Notes under the pieces: generated by a model
What the model saw: only the letters and a program-made list of their open reading frames with translations
Told to the model about the DNA's origin: nothing
Databases searched by the model: none
From: Magicicada septendecula
Lineage: Eukaryota; Arthropoda; Insecta; Hemiptera; Cicadidae
Direction: 5' to 3'
Length of the DNA: 64,000 bases
NCBI GenBank assembly: GCA_034769895.1
Contig: CM068367.1
Coordinates: 124,037,927-124,101,926, forward strand
In this document: positions 1 to 11,928 of the stretch, piece after piece
Numbering within the stretch: the first letter of the stretch is position 1
Layout of the letters: each line of letters begins with the position of its first letter
Translations under genes and position numbers: made by a program

Positions 1-288
1 CACGTCGCAAACTCGGCGAACTACCTGCTTGATTAAGAAGGTCGAACGAAGGCGGGAATAAATTTGAATACTCTAGACTGTCATAGCTAAGATCGCTAAA
101 CCATATTATTTATTAATTTACTTGTTTTAAGTAAACAATTTGGCGCCACCCGGGATTTATAAACACCTATGAAACAACAGGTAAGGTTTCCACTCGCGTA
201 GTACTGGTAATTGAAGGATCACTATGGACATCGTTAGCACAAAACATAGAAGTAATGACACTAGTGTGAGGCGAACACACAACTTACA
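1..288 (+). repeat. 3' end of a long LTR related to the large Ty3/gypsy LTRs
   Basis: The segment resembles the last ~300 bases of the LTR ending at 6587. Both carry an AACAATTTGGCGCC motif (here near 135-148) followed by a CGGGA stretch and an ACAGGTAAGG stretch, and both finish in CTTACA (here 283-288). The left end lies outside the window, so I cannot tell a solo LTR from the end of a full element. Similarity is partial, suggesting a sister family rather than the same one. Confidence 0.55.
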
Positions 289-405
289 CATTAGTACAGA
301 GTAGTAAGAATCTACGCGTTACAATATTTGATACATAACTTATTAACACAGAGCAATAGTTTATTTACTAAAAATGACCGTATCCTTATTATTGTTGTAG
401 GATAT
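289..405 (+). repeat. Dispersed repeat R1, left part of a copy split by the Ty3/gypsy element
   Basis: From about 327 to 405 the sequence matches the R1 copy at 38676-38755 (shared stretches such as GATACATAA, AGCAATAG and GTAGGATA). The match breaks at the retrotransposon's 5' end and resumes at 15752 beyond its 3' end, so the element inserted into R1. R1 is unclassified: no ORF, no clear termini. Confidence 0.7.
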
Positions 406-2853
406 TGTAAGGGTACATATCTTCAACATGCATTAATGAAGCAACATGATAAGAATAATGCAGTTTATGAATAATGCATGATTAACACTATGAATAAAAA
501 GAGGTGAGTCAGAGATGAAGGAATGGGTAATTAACATAATTATGCGATCAAACAAATAAAAGTAATAGTAAAAGTAACCTCTGAGAAGAGGAATGTAGCA
601 AGCAACGAAGCAAACGTTGAAAACGATAGTACAATGCGATTTAACCAAAATAACCCAATAGATATGGTAAGTGGTTAGTTGGTTAGAACCAACCAATACC
701 AGTGAAAGGATATATAAGACCAATAAAATAAAGTGAATATGTAGAACCAGCCCCAATACCAGTGAAAGGATATATCAAAACAAACAAAATAAGTAAATAA
801 GTAGAAACAACCAGTGATTGACCGAATAAAATGAAACCAAATGAGAAGGTGAGGACCAAAATATAAATGAAAAAGAAATGAAAGGACACAAACAAATAAT
901 ATAGAACAGAAAAAGGAGAAATGTTACACTCAAATAAAGTAGTGAAAAAGAAACCAATGAATGATAAATGTAAATGATAATTATTAGTATCAACCAAATA
1001 AGCAATGTAAATGATAAGTGTTAAAATTCAATAACTTAAAGATAAACAAAGTACACTAACCAAATTAATAGAGAGTAACTATTATAAATCACTCTAATAT
1101 GACATGAACTTGTTAACAGTATAATTAACCAATGTAAAGTGAGAGATAGAGAGATAGTGAACATTGTAAAGTGAGAAAGAGAATTTGATGTTAGGTAATT
1201 TGATGACCCACTAGTAACACTTAAATAAAACACAAAAATGTGCAAAGTGATAGTGTAAAACCCCAAAATTAAATAGAAACCCTATTGATAGGTGTGAACA
1301 CCTAATAATCAGTGATAAACACTAAAGATTTATTGGTGAGATGTGTTATTAAATAAGACTTTTGTTATTATTAGTAGTAAGATTAATTATAGATAAGGAA
1401 TACTATGGTATTCAGGGAAGGAATCCCATAGAGAGTCAAAATGTTGGTGTTACCATGGATAGAAGGTAAAGTTTATTTTAGAAAGAATATAATAAAGACT
1501 GTGAAGACAAATTCAATAAACATCCTATGTTTTAAGGGAGAGTTAGTTTTGAGTAAAGTTAAATGGTGTGATGATGTTTATCACCAAGAAATAAATAAGA
1601 AGTAACAAATCTAAACAAGAGTAGTATAATTACAGTTAAAGAATTGTTTGATTAATTTTAAGTATAGGAATATGGCTGAAAAGTTATACAGACCATAAAC
1701 ATAAATGTTATATTTTATAGAGAATAGTAAATAATAAACCAATTATAAACCATGGCAATATAAATAAGAAAAAGATAAATTAATATAAATCTAATAATAC
1801 TGGAAAGGCAGTTAGAAAATAATAGACAAACCATAATATAGAAACTAATAAAAACATGCAATTATTATAAAACACACAAAACCATCCAACAAGTAAACAA
1901 ATCATGTGTAACACAAAACAAAACATGTATAAGGGTAAAATAATATGTAATCTGTATAAAGTAAGAAAATATAACTAATTACTACCTAGGCCTATGAAAT
2001 GCCTAACTGTAAGAAACCAATAACAACAAATTGTAAGAAATTAACTATAATATTATCAAATCAAAGACAAGTAACTAGTCAATGATAATTAGTGGATCAT
2101 ATTAAGAGATAAATGTTAAACTAAGGACATAAAATAAGAAAAAAATGTAATTAAATAATATCAACATGATTGTTCAAACACCAATAAATCAGCAAACCCA
2201 GCTTTGTGGGATGTCAAAATGATCTTTGAAAGATAATACGAACAGTGGTGATAATATCTCATACTTAAATAAGAAGACCAAAGAATAATAGCAATCAGAA
2301 GGTATTTAATCATTTTGAATAAAAATTGAAATATTCTAACAATGGTCTTAAGTCATGCATAGCCAATCAGAATCAATCAGTTACCATGACAACTGAACGT
2401 TATGTATAATATTCCGTTAGGAACTGTTAATCCTATAGTGACGCTCACGAGGAAGAGACGCCAAGTCGTAAAGGGCCCAAATTTTATTTGAAACAGTCAA
2501 AGTAACCAGATTTCTTGAAGTGAAGAACCAAACTACCTGATGAGGGACTAATACATTCAACCCAGGCAACAGACCAGCTTAATTAATCCCAAATTAATTA
2601 AAATCGATCAACTAATACGAAAAAGAAGCAAGGCATACCTAAATCCCAAGATGATTGAAGATTGAAGACCCAATCGATGAACCCCACCTATTTCAACTGT
2701 ATGACACTACACCTCAAATCAACTGATTGATAAATATAGCTGAGTTAACCGAATTCATGAAATAAATTCTCTTTAAATTTTCTCATAACACTTTGAACTC
2801 TCACTATAAACTGACGATATTATTTCTTTCAAAGATTAATTAATAAAACATAT

Positions 2854-5830
2854 TGTAACATGACATAAGGTAGTGAAGATCCAATGATATTTGACTATAA
2901 AAATAAAAAGCTGAAGACAAGAATAAGAGGCAAAAACTTATAAACTCAGAGATCAATAACCCAAATGACCAATGACTGATAAACTGACAATGACCTGACA
3001 CAATAGATCGGATAAATACAAAAGGAACCACGGAACAATGAAGAAGAAGCTAAGAACTAAATGTAACCAAGACATTAAGAATGAACATTGTAAATCCCGA
3101 ATAATGAACATTATTCTGTAGGTTAACAAATGAACTAATATAATTAGAGTGTAGATGAGATTTACCTAGGTTAATAATGTTAATGAAAGATAATAATGTT
3201 ATGTATATTTTATTGATGAAGGAATGTGTTTATAAATATAAGTTAGGGAATTAATATTACACACCCCCTAATAAATAGTGATGAATATAATCAAAATTAG
3301 TAAACATACCCTAAGGCAAATCAAGGCCACAGTTATTACCCAAAAAGTGATCATTTGTGAAGGGAAAATAAAATAAACAATTGTAATCAGTAAACCCCAT
3401 GATGATACTAACATCAAAAACAACCCAGTGAATAATTAAGTGAGTGGAAGAAGGAGTATATTAAAATAAAGTGGTAACATGTAGTGAGAGCACGTTGCAC
3501 ATAGTAAGTGAAAGTGTATAAGTCAAAAACCTTCTATGAAGGAAAAAGTGTAGTTGGTGAACTTCAAAAGGTATTCTAATTAGTAAACTGTGTTAGAATA
3601 ACAGGAAGACCAGTGATCAACTTTTTATTAGTAAGTAAGAGGAACTTATTATAATGTAATTACAGTAAGCCATAGGTAATAAGGATTATAGGATAAAATA
3701 GAAATTAAGACATTGGAATGAAGGACAAACAAGAACGATAGACACTTTTTCTAGTGAAGGAATGGAGGAATAGTATATATTGTGCAAGGTATAAATTAAT
3801 GTTAGTATAATAAGGATGTTGTTACTGTTTTAAAAGAACCAATATAATGTAATGAATTATTAATTGAACCAGATAGTAGAAGGGAGCAGAAAGGTAGTTA
3901 GAAGTTATTTCAGGCTTGAACCTGTAAAAAAAAATGTTTATTACTATAATAAGAGGTGGAGTTAGGAACACCAATGTTTATTGCTTGTTTTGTTTACAAA
4001 ATTGTGTTAAAAATACCAAATGTAAAGGTAATAAGTTACTAAGAAATGTTAGATAGTAGTACAGTAAAATCTAGGCTCTAGGCCTAACTGTTAAATAAGA
4101 ATTTAGTAAATTTGAGAACAAATAATAGTCCAATATTGAAGCAGAGGATACCAAATGTTTAAACAAATTAAGTGAGTATCCCTAATACCAAAAGGTATGA
4201 ATAACAGCCTATTTTGAATAAAATATATGTAAAATATAAATATGAAAAATAATAAAAATGTAATTAGCTACTCAAAAGTGACCATGAGGGATATCAAAAT
4301 GACCCTTATCAAAAATTATGAACAATGGTACTCGTGTAATAAACCTAGTTATTAAAATAAGATAGAGATCTTCATTTGAAGATATTTTGTAAAATTATAC
4401 TAAAATAAGACGTTAAAACATAACAATGACTTAAATTAATGACCAATGAGAATTAGCATAATTTATTAGGTAACCATACCAACCGGAAATGTTTTGCCAA
4501 AAAACCGTTAGATTTTCGATAGTCCATTATTGACTGACGCCGAGAGCGGATTGAGTAGCTCTCACCCCAAAATTTTATTCCAAATAAGTGAATTTTAACC
4601 ACAATCAAAGGAAAGGAAGATTATGATAGCAGCCCAGGAAATCCTGGATAATATATTATTTGTTCACAACCCATAATTACCCAAAGAAATCAAGAAGACG
4701 CCGCGAAGAATAGATGACGATTAATCCCGAAGGAAGATCATAAGGACCTACATCAACTCAAGAAGACGGACGATCGCAGAAGGAGTACGAGGCCGAAGTC
4801 TACGAGAAAAACCGTCTGGACGAGATTAATGAGATTCCGAAGAATAGAAGACGACTGGATCCATCCGGAAGAAGAAGACGGCATCGCAGAAGCTCCATCG
4901 AAAGTTGATGAGTATAAACAATAATCCCATTAAACGAATTCCAAATTTTTCTATCAAAAATAATAAACAACAATTTTCACTTCACTTATCACTATTCTGA
5001 TTTAGAACTGGAGGTATTGGTAATATCACTATTTGAACTTTAATCAGTTGATAATTATTAAAATTAAAATATAATAAATAGTTAACAAACATTTCTAATA
5101 GACAAATCCTAACCAAAAATTTTACTAAATCTCATTGATAATTACTTACTCGAATGTGTTAAGATATTAATTTTGTTGTGTACCTAGTATTAAGGATTGT
5201 TATAAATTTGGGTATTTTAGCCGTAGTCAAATATTTCTGTAGCCAAAAGGACTTCTTAACACCCCTGAGTAAAACCATTTTAATTGTAAACTAACGTTAA
5301 CCGTCAAGACGGTTTGTGTACAAAACATTGGAACTGAGCATACCAACTGAACAACTGTAATAGCCGGTGCTAAAAATAAAATTAATGTACTACAAAATAA
5401 TTGAAACCTACCAAAGTGTTAATAAATATTCTCATTCTGCAACACTGTATGTTTGATTCGAGTAAATTAAGATAATAGATAAGAATTTATTGAAGTGAAA
5501 ACCTCAAAACAAGACGTTAGCCAAGTCGACATTGCAGAAAGGCGTGCGCCAATCAGGTGGCGAGGCGGCAGTATTCAAACCAAACGGTGAGAGATACGGT
5601 TTACCCGTAAATGGTAAGAGAAGGCACAATTCGACTTGCTACACGCAAATAACAGTGACAGAATTTATTGAATTTATTAATAACATCAATCACACACCCA
5701 TACCATACCACGAACCCAACGAGCGAGTTAACAAACGCTCGACACTCACACATACACTATACGAAGATACAACGACTTAAGAATAACACTAACTATTAGT
5801 TACTACAACCCACATAAAGGTTCTCTTACA
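2854..5830 (+). mobile_element. Nested solo LTR (2,977 bp) of a related gypsy family
   Basis: The insert starts TGTAAC and ends CTTACA, and is flanked by ATAT on both sides (2850-2853, 5831-5834). The 3' LTR of the host element has the uninterrupted site with one ATAT (14984-14987), which proves insertion after the host element integrated. No gag or pol is present, so it is a solo LTR. Parts resemble the host LTR: around 4285-4330 compare with 2208-2260, and the GACGC region near 4535 compares with 2440. The family is a distant relative. Its longest ORF, 5532-5780, has no recognisable domain. Confidence 0.9.
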
Positions 5831-6422
5831 ATATTTATGAATACCAAGTAACTGAAATTATAACCTATGTATGAATACACTGGCACACACTTTTAACACC
5901 ACAGAATTGAATTTAATGTAAACCTTTTTCATAATTAATTACCACAATTGTAAGGTGGTGTACTTTATTTAATTATTTTGTTCTAAACTTTTTTGTCGTA
6001 CTTAAAAGAATTCATTGGCAATTTTATTTTGTATAAATAAGAAAACGTCATCCATCATAGCGTCTGATTAACTTGTAATGCCAACCCTGCTTTCTGCTGA
6101 GTGAACGATAATTTATTGCCGAGGCTAAAAAACTATTATATTAATCTCATTTGTACAAACATTATTGAAAATTAATAAGCTATAAAGCCAAATAAATAAG
6201 TGTGAATCGTTACTAGCTGTCCTGTAATTATTTCAAGTGCATTATGTATGTTGTGTTCTGTAGCAGTGAATAGAATTAGCCAACAACATTTTACGTTGGC
6301 AACACGTCCCCCCACTCAAGCGAGATTCGAGTTCCCGCCAGTCGGCGAATAATTCGAATCAAACACTACAGTACCATAAACAACAGAGATAGAATCTTTT
6401 AATTGTTTTCTTGCAAAACAAT

Positions 6423-6440
6423 TTGGCGCCTATCGGGAAG
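6423..6440 (+). other. Primer-binding-site-like motif inside the LTR
   Basis: TTTGGCGCC followed by TATCGGGA looks like the tRNA-Lys-type primer binding site of many retroelements, but it lies ~150 bp inside the LTR as defined by inverted ends and target duplication. The same motif is in the 3' LTR near 15587 and in the LTR at 1-288. It may be a remnant of an ancestral LTR boundary or a chance match. Confidence 0.4.
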
Positions 6441-6589
6441 AAATAACTAGTGAGTAAGGACAGGTAAGGACACACGGGCTACACGAAGCGTTTATAACAA
6501 AGTGACGCATTCAACGTGCGATTAAATAAACACGCACGCAAACGAGATTTGTTACCAATTAACACCGACGAGCAAGTTCTACTTACAAG

Positions 6590-6607
6590 TGGCGCACCAA
6601 CTAGTGA
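6590..6607 (+). promoter_or_regulatory. Primer binding site of the Ty3/gypsy element
   Basis: TGGCGCACCAACTAGTGA begins two bases after the LTR terminus CTTACA, where a minus-strand primer site is expected. TGGCGC pairs with a tRNA ending GCGCCA; I cannot assign the tRNA. Confidence 0.6.
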
Positions 6608-6664
6608 GGCTAGATTTACAAGAAGAATAATATCTAGCGGCAAGTACGAAAAAAGGAGAACAAG

Positions 6665-7910
6665 ATGCATAAGAGGGCGTCATCACTGAGACGGATGAAG
6701 GAGGCCGAAAAAGAAGTTAGAGTGGGCGACAAGGAAGTGACTTCGGTCGAGGACGCCGAACAAATGTTACCCCCCACGGAGCCAGTCAAACCCGTGCAGC
6801 CAGAGAATCAACCGGAGAAACCCACACAACCAGGGGATACTGATTTCATGGAAATGATGAGAATAATGATGGAAGAAACCTTGAAAATAAATATAGAGTC
6901 ATTGAGCAAGAAAATGGACGATGGAAAACAAGATAACCAGAAAAATATAGAGTCATTAAAAGATGATAACCAAAAACTCAGCCAGCAGATGGCCGAAAAA
7001 ATGGACGAACTGAAGCAGCCAGAGAAATATGGAGGTATTAAACAAGAAGATGGCTGAGAACAACGGAAAAATGAATAAGAAAATCGAGGAGGAGATGACG
7101 GGGATCCGACAAGAGATTTCCGAAATAAACGGAAAATGGGAAAACACGAGTCAGGAATTACGACAAACGAAGGAAGGCTTCGGCAACCGAATGACTAACA
7201 TTGAAGAAGACAGTCAGATGCGAATGGAGTCCATACGAACCGCAACCGAAGAAAACATAACACAGGTGCGGACAGATTTCGGAGAGAAATGCCGGGAGAT
7301 CGACACCGCCGTAAGCGAAGTTCACGGGCAAGGTCAACATAACAAGGATAAAATTGAAGAGATCCAGAAACGGGAGATCATCAAAATCAGAGAGGCGTTG
7401 GAAATCATTAATAGCAGACCACCCATAATATCACAATTCCAACACATGGACAACCGGGAGGTCATCAATTTCAAACAATACAAGCGTAACCCGATGAAGT
7501 TCCTTGGGAGAGTTGATGAAAAGCTGGCAAAGACTCGGGAGAATAGATGGACCATCATCCGAGGATACCTGGACGAGTACTTCCGGGACATAAATGATAA
7601 TTGGTGGACGGCTACGAGACACGACCTCACGAGCTACGAGGAGTTCAAAGACGTGTTTAAGAGGAAATACTGGTCGGAGGCAACTCAAAACATCGTTCGA
7701 GATAGCATATGTTTCGGCAGGTATGACGCCAGCAGAGGGACGACTTTCACCACCTATTTTTTGGGGAAAGTCTGTCTAGCAAGGAACCTAGAGCCGAAAA
7801 TTCCTGAAGAGAGCTTGGTAACAATACTTGCCTTTCATTATGAAAGGGTGTCTCCAGAGCGCGATTGGGCAGTCAGATCAAAACGATACAATCGATGGCA
7901 GCCCTGTTAG
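6665..7910 (+). pseudogene. gag: gag, N-terminal and capsid part (frame-shifted)
   Basis: Two overlapping reading frames (6665-7057 and 7029-7910) together encode a Gag-like protein. The first frame starts with ATG 78 bases after the LTR and is rich in Lys and Glu. The second begins with a long charged, coiled-coil-like stretch (7029-7400). From about 7490 to 7890 it resembles the Retrotrans_gag capsid domain (NPMKFLGRVDEKL, a WWTATRHDLTSYEEFKDVF segment, then RKYW and FGRYD). Gag would form the particle that packages element RNA. The change of frame in the 7029-7057 overlap is more likely a lesion than programmed shifting, because it falls inside one domain. A second change at 7865-7910 leads into the nucleocapsid frame. 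Confidence 0.8.
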
Positions 7911-9298
7911 AAGACTATGAAAGGGAGCGATACTATCGCAGGAGTCGACAGCGGGACGATAGGGGTGATAACAAAAGCTTCCAGAACAATAACCTCTTCA
8001 ATAACAACAATTACTGCTCAAACTATAACAGCCATAATAATACTAATAACCACCCCAATGAATCATATAATAAACCAAATAATAATAATCCGGCCAGTCA
8101 ACCAAACAACGGATATAATAACAACAATCGGCCAAACAACCAAAATAACCAATACAACCCGCCAAATAATCAACAGCATCAACCCTGGAGGCCGAATAAC
8201 TCAAACTACAACCGGCCAAATTTCAACAACAATAACAATGACAATAGGAATCGAAATAACCAAGAGCGTAACTATCGCCAAGTACACTATATGAGGGCCG
8301 AAGATGACGGGAGAGGCAGGTCGTATTATCAAGGACGACGAAGTACCGACCGAAACGCCTACGGACACCGGTACAGTAACAGCAACTACGGACGGGATAC
8401 CAGAACCAATGTAGGCCGAAGTCGTAGCCAAGAAGTATACCGACATGACCGCTATGAAGAAGAACGTAACCAGCCTGAACCTCGACCGTCAACAAGACAG
8501 GAGCGACGAACAGCCCGAGACGGCTTTAAACTAAGAGCGGCAGTGAAAAATCTACTTGTACCCTCACTGATCCAGTCTATTGGGTTAAATCGCAACGTTG
8601 CTCAAGCAAACGATGAACTCACAATTACGATCGTACAAAATAATTATTTAAAGAATATAAGAGAAGAATTGCTCGAGGAAAAAGACAACCAATCTGATAA
8701 TAACCACAACAGTGAAATTGCTTATATCGCAACGAAAGTTAATGGAGTACCAACGCGAGTAATGATAGACACGGGATCAAACATTTCATTAATCGACACT
8801 ATCAAACTTTATAAAATCCAAGAAGCGAGTAAGACGACAATGCTTACATTACCCATCAGCAACATTGTCCTTGCAGGAGCGACCGGACGACAAAATAGAA
8901 CCGTCCGAAAACAGGTACAACTCGAAATGACGAGCGACGGACAAACCGTGACAATGACATTCTTAGTAGCCAGTGGATTACCATTCCAGAAGCTAATTGG
9001 TTGCGATATGCTGCACCAGTACTCAGCCATAATTGACTTAAGTAAATCTAAACTATTCTTGAAGAAGGGTGACTTGCAATGGACAACAGAATTAACCAGT
9101 AGTGACGAAAAGCAGTCGAACAAAACCATTTATCATATCCAGAAATACCGAGATGCTGGGGAACAAATACCTAACAACGGAATTTGCGACGAGACTGACA
9201 ATGAACAGCTATGGCACGAAAAAATCGAAGAAATCCGAACTTTCCAGAGAGAGAAGACGAACGCACAATTAACCGTTCAACAAGCGGAACAATTATAG
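7865..9298 (+). CDS. Asn-rich nucleocapsid region and aspartic protease
   Basis: The first ~100 residues are dominated by Asn with Gln, Tyr and Pro; the next ~100 are Arg-rich, with no CCHC zinc knuckle in sight. Such a basic, low-complexity tail could bind RNA in place of a knuckle (inference). Around 8720-9060 lies a retropepsin-like protease: VMIDTGSNISLID holds the DTG active-site triad, and GCDML further on fits the C-terminal part of the fold. Protease would cut Gag-Pol. The frame ends at a TAG at 9296-9298 and overlaps the polymerase frame by 88 bases in the -1 register. It is uninterrupted for 478 codons, so this part is intact. Confidence 0.85.
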   Translation: MGSQIKTIQSMAALLEDYERERYYRRSRQRDDRGDNKSFQNNNLFNNNNYCSNYNSHNNTNNHPNESYNKPNNNNPASQPNNGYNNNNRPNNQNNQYNPPNNQQHQPWRPNNSNYNRPNFNNNNNDNRNRNNQERNYRQVHYMRAEDDGRGRSYYQGRRSTDRNAYGHRYSNSNYGRDTRTNVGRSRSQEVYRHDRYEEERNQPEPRPSTRQERRTARDGFKLRAAVKNLLVPSLIQSIGLNRNVAQANDELTITIVQNNYLKNIREELLEEKDNQSDNNHNSEIAYIATKVNGVPTRVMIDTGSNISLIDTIKLYKIQEASKTTMLTLPISNIVLAGATGRQNRTVRKQVQLEMTSDGQTVTMTFLVASGLPFQKLIGCDMLHQYSAIIDLSKSKLFLKKGDLQWTTELTSSDEKQSNKTIYHIQKYRDAGEQIPNNGICDETDNEQLWHEKIEEIRTFQREKTNAQLTVQQAEQL

Positions 9299-10416
9299 AC
9301 GTGTACAATAGATACCGACACGTATTTTCAGATACACCTGGGAAGATCAGAGATTATCAGTGCGAAATTGAATTCCGAGAGCCTGTCAACTTTAATAAAA
9401 AATCTTACCCGATCGCATTTTCATTAAAGGAAGCGGTGAGAACAGAAACCAATCGATTAATAGCAGAAGACATAATTGAACCAAGCTACTCACCCTACAC
9501 CAGCCCTATCCTAGCAGTTCCAAAGAAACACGGGAAGGTGAGGATATGTCTAGACGCCCGTGAGATTAACAAAAATATTGTAAATGATCGTACATCCCCA
9601 GGGGAAATAGAAGAAATCCTGAAAAAGTTCTATGGGTCCAAATTCATCAGTATATGGGACACTGTCTGCGGCTATTGGCAGGTCGAGTTACACCCATCCA
9701 GTAGAAGGTACATGGCATTCATATTTGAAGGGCGGAACTACCAATTTAAAAGATTACCCTTCGGATTGGTGAATTCGGTAGCAGTATTTGTGAAAATTAT
9801 GGACCAGATACTTGGACCGGATGCCCTACAGTTTACGACAGTCTACGTAGACGATCTCTTAATAACTTCAGATAAGTGGGATGAACATTGTCGCCGGGTA
9901 GAGCACATATTAGAAAAACTATCAAGCAACCATATAACCCTCAAACTGGAAAAATCCACATTTTTGGCTGATGAAGTACAATTTTTGGGGTTCAACTTGT
10001 CTGGACATGGGACAACACCATCACAAGAAAAAATTGAGTGCATACAGAAGTTTCCGACACCTAAAAACAAGAAACAACTCCAATCATTCCTCGGTATGTG
10101 CAGTTATTACTGAAAGTTTCAAAAGAATTACTCGGAAATGACAGCCAAATTTTCACATCAATTGTCATCCAAGGACAAATGGACGTGGGGAGTCGAACAA
10201 GACACAATACTCCAAAATATTAAAAACAAATTCATCGAGTCAGTAATGTTACATCATCCCAATTTCACCAAGCCATTCTACTTAAATTGCGACGCCAGTG
10301 ACGTTAGACTTGGATCCGTTTTGTATCAGGAGGATGAAGAGGGGAATCATTGTGTAATCAGTTTCGCAAGTAGAGTGTTAAACAGCAGCAAGAAAAATTA
10401 CAATGTCACGGAGTAG
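9211..10416 (+). pseudogene. pol: pol: reverse transcriptase and start of RNase H, with nonsense codons
   Basis: The reverse transcriptase motifs run in order: PKKHGKVRICLDAREIN (about 9520), the catalytic aspartate region (WDTVCGYWQVELHP, ~9655), FKRLPFGLVNS (~9745), YVDD (~9845) and FLGFNLSGHG (~9985). An in-frame TGA at 10111-10113 interrupts the usual CSYYRKF region; the same frame continues from 10114. RNase H begins with YLNCDASDVRLGSVLYQ (~10280), giving its first catalytic Asp, and is stopped by TAG at 10414-10416. The enzyme would copy element RNA into DNA. The -1 overlap with the protease frame may be a programmed frameshift: a run of six A lies at 9219-9224, but no textbook slippery heptamer is in register. 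Confidence 0.88.
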
Positions 10417-11928
10417 GAATTGCTGAGCGTTGTGTTTTCCTATGGAAATTTAGGACGTACATCTTGGGGTACCCGATTACAGTAAGGACTGACCACAAGT
10501 CCATATCATTCCTCAGAAATTGTAAATTAAGTCACGGAAGATTGACTAGATGGAGTTTGATATTACAGGAATAGAATTTAAATTGGGAATACATCCTGGG
10601 CAAGAAAAATGTTGTAGCAGATACCCTGTCCAGAGTAAACATTAAAGACCAGACGTACGAAGGAGAAAAGGAAACTGTCATTAAAATCTACCATATTATT
10701 AAGAGCAGAACTGACTTGGCCAACATCATGAAAGAACTGGAACAACAACAAGAACAAGATCACAAGCTGAATAAAATTCGACAATGGTTAACAGACCAAG
10801 ACGACCAAGTATCCCAATATTACTGCAATCACCAAGGGATACTTTTCATTAAAACCAAATATAAATTCATCACCTGGAAAACCACAAGCCATACCACAAG
10901 CCACAGAGAAGGACCTAATTCTCGATTATCATGAGAGATATGGGCACATGGGTGGGTTAAAAGTGGTAAAGGCCTTACAAGAACCTGTATACATAAAAGA
11001 TGCCAACAGAAAGGTACGGAAATGCATAAGACAATGTCACATCTGCCAACTAGTGAAGGTCAACAACGACAGAAAAGAGGGCACCATGATACCTATCACC
11101 ACATCTTGTAAATTGGAAAAAGTTTTTGTTGACATCTGCGGACCATTCCCGCGTAGTGGAGGGAGGCATCAATACAAATACCTCATTATTGTGTTCGACC
11201 ACTACACAAGGTTCACGAAGCTTTACCCCATCAATCGCGCCACTACCCAGAAAATATTAAACTTAATACTAGTGCCATACATTAGTGAAGTGGGAACACC
11301 CAAATGCATCATCACTGATCATGGAACGCAATTCAAGGGAAATAAATGGAAGAACAATTTGCTAAACCACGGAATAAAAACATACAAGATATCAGTGTAC
11401 CATCCGAGCAGCAACCCTGCAGAGCGAGTCTTGAGAGAAGTGGGGAGAATCCTCCATACATACTGTTACGATCAACACAGTAAGTGGTCTGAGTACATAC
11501 CAATGGCCGAAGACTTTATAAATTTATCGCATCACCAATTTATTGAAACAACACCATACACAGCAATGTTCCAAAGACCACCACCAAGAGAAATTATGCC
11601 ATTAATCCAATTTCCCAATGGAGCAGAATACCAATTCAATAACGTGCAATTTCACAACAAGATACTCGAGAAGACGGACAAGATCAGACAACGATATGAG
11701 CAATTACAACCAAAACCCTTAAAATATCAGATCGGAGAGCAAATATTAATCAAAAACAGAGAGTTACCAAGTACCATGGAAGGGATAGCCAAGAAGCTAT
11801 TACTACTTTACACCGGACCTTATATAGTGAGTAAAGATAATCAGAATAATACATATGAGATCGTAGACCCAAGTACACAAAGAAGAAAGGGAACATATAA
11901 CCAATCCTCAATGAAAAAATATTATTAA
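10417..11928 (+). pseudogene. pol: pol: end of RNase H and integrase
   Basis: After the TAG the RNase H coding continues with frame changes (TDHKSISF and ADTLSRV are visible between 10480 and 10640). A stop at about 10570 and further shifts break it. Integrase is partly in 10716-10934 and then 10948-11928. The zinc-binding half has CIRQCHICQ (~11023), the Cys pair of an HHCC finger. The catalytic core shows FVDICGPF (first Asp, ~11125), ITDHGTQF (second Asp, ~11313) and SNPAERVLREVGR (Glu, ~11410), a complete DDE set. A C-terminal domain with LLLYTGPYIV and YEIVDP follows. Integrase joins element DNA to the genome. The 326-codon core ORF is open, but the upstream finger is cut off by frame lesions. 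Confidence 0.87.

Larger units (their letters stand above)
406..6587 (+). repeat. 5' LTR, interrupted by a nested solo LTR
   Basis: It starts TGTAAGGG and ends CTTACA. It is 6,182 bp long; removing the nested solo LTR (2854-5830) and one ATAT leaves 3,201 bp, equal to the 3' LTR. It is AT-rich and has no credible ORF. A ~57-bp tandem duplication sits near 690-775 (CCAATACCAGTGAAAGGATA twice). The first copy contains TATATAAG (709-716), a possible TATA box, but no start site can be assigned. Confidence 0.9.

Noticed and set aside
433..1266. Hydrophobic minus-strand ORFs in the 5' LTR, repeated at 12534-13400
   Set aside because: They arise from AT-rich LTR sequence; differences between the two LTRs change their lengths and there is no sign of coding constraint.
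7158..8495. Minus-strand ORFs opposite gag
   Set aside because: Shadows of the gag and protease frames.
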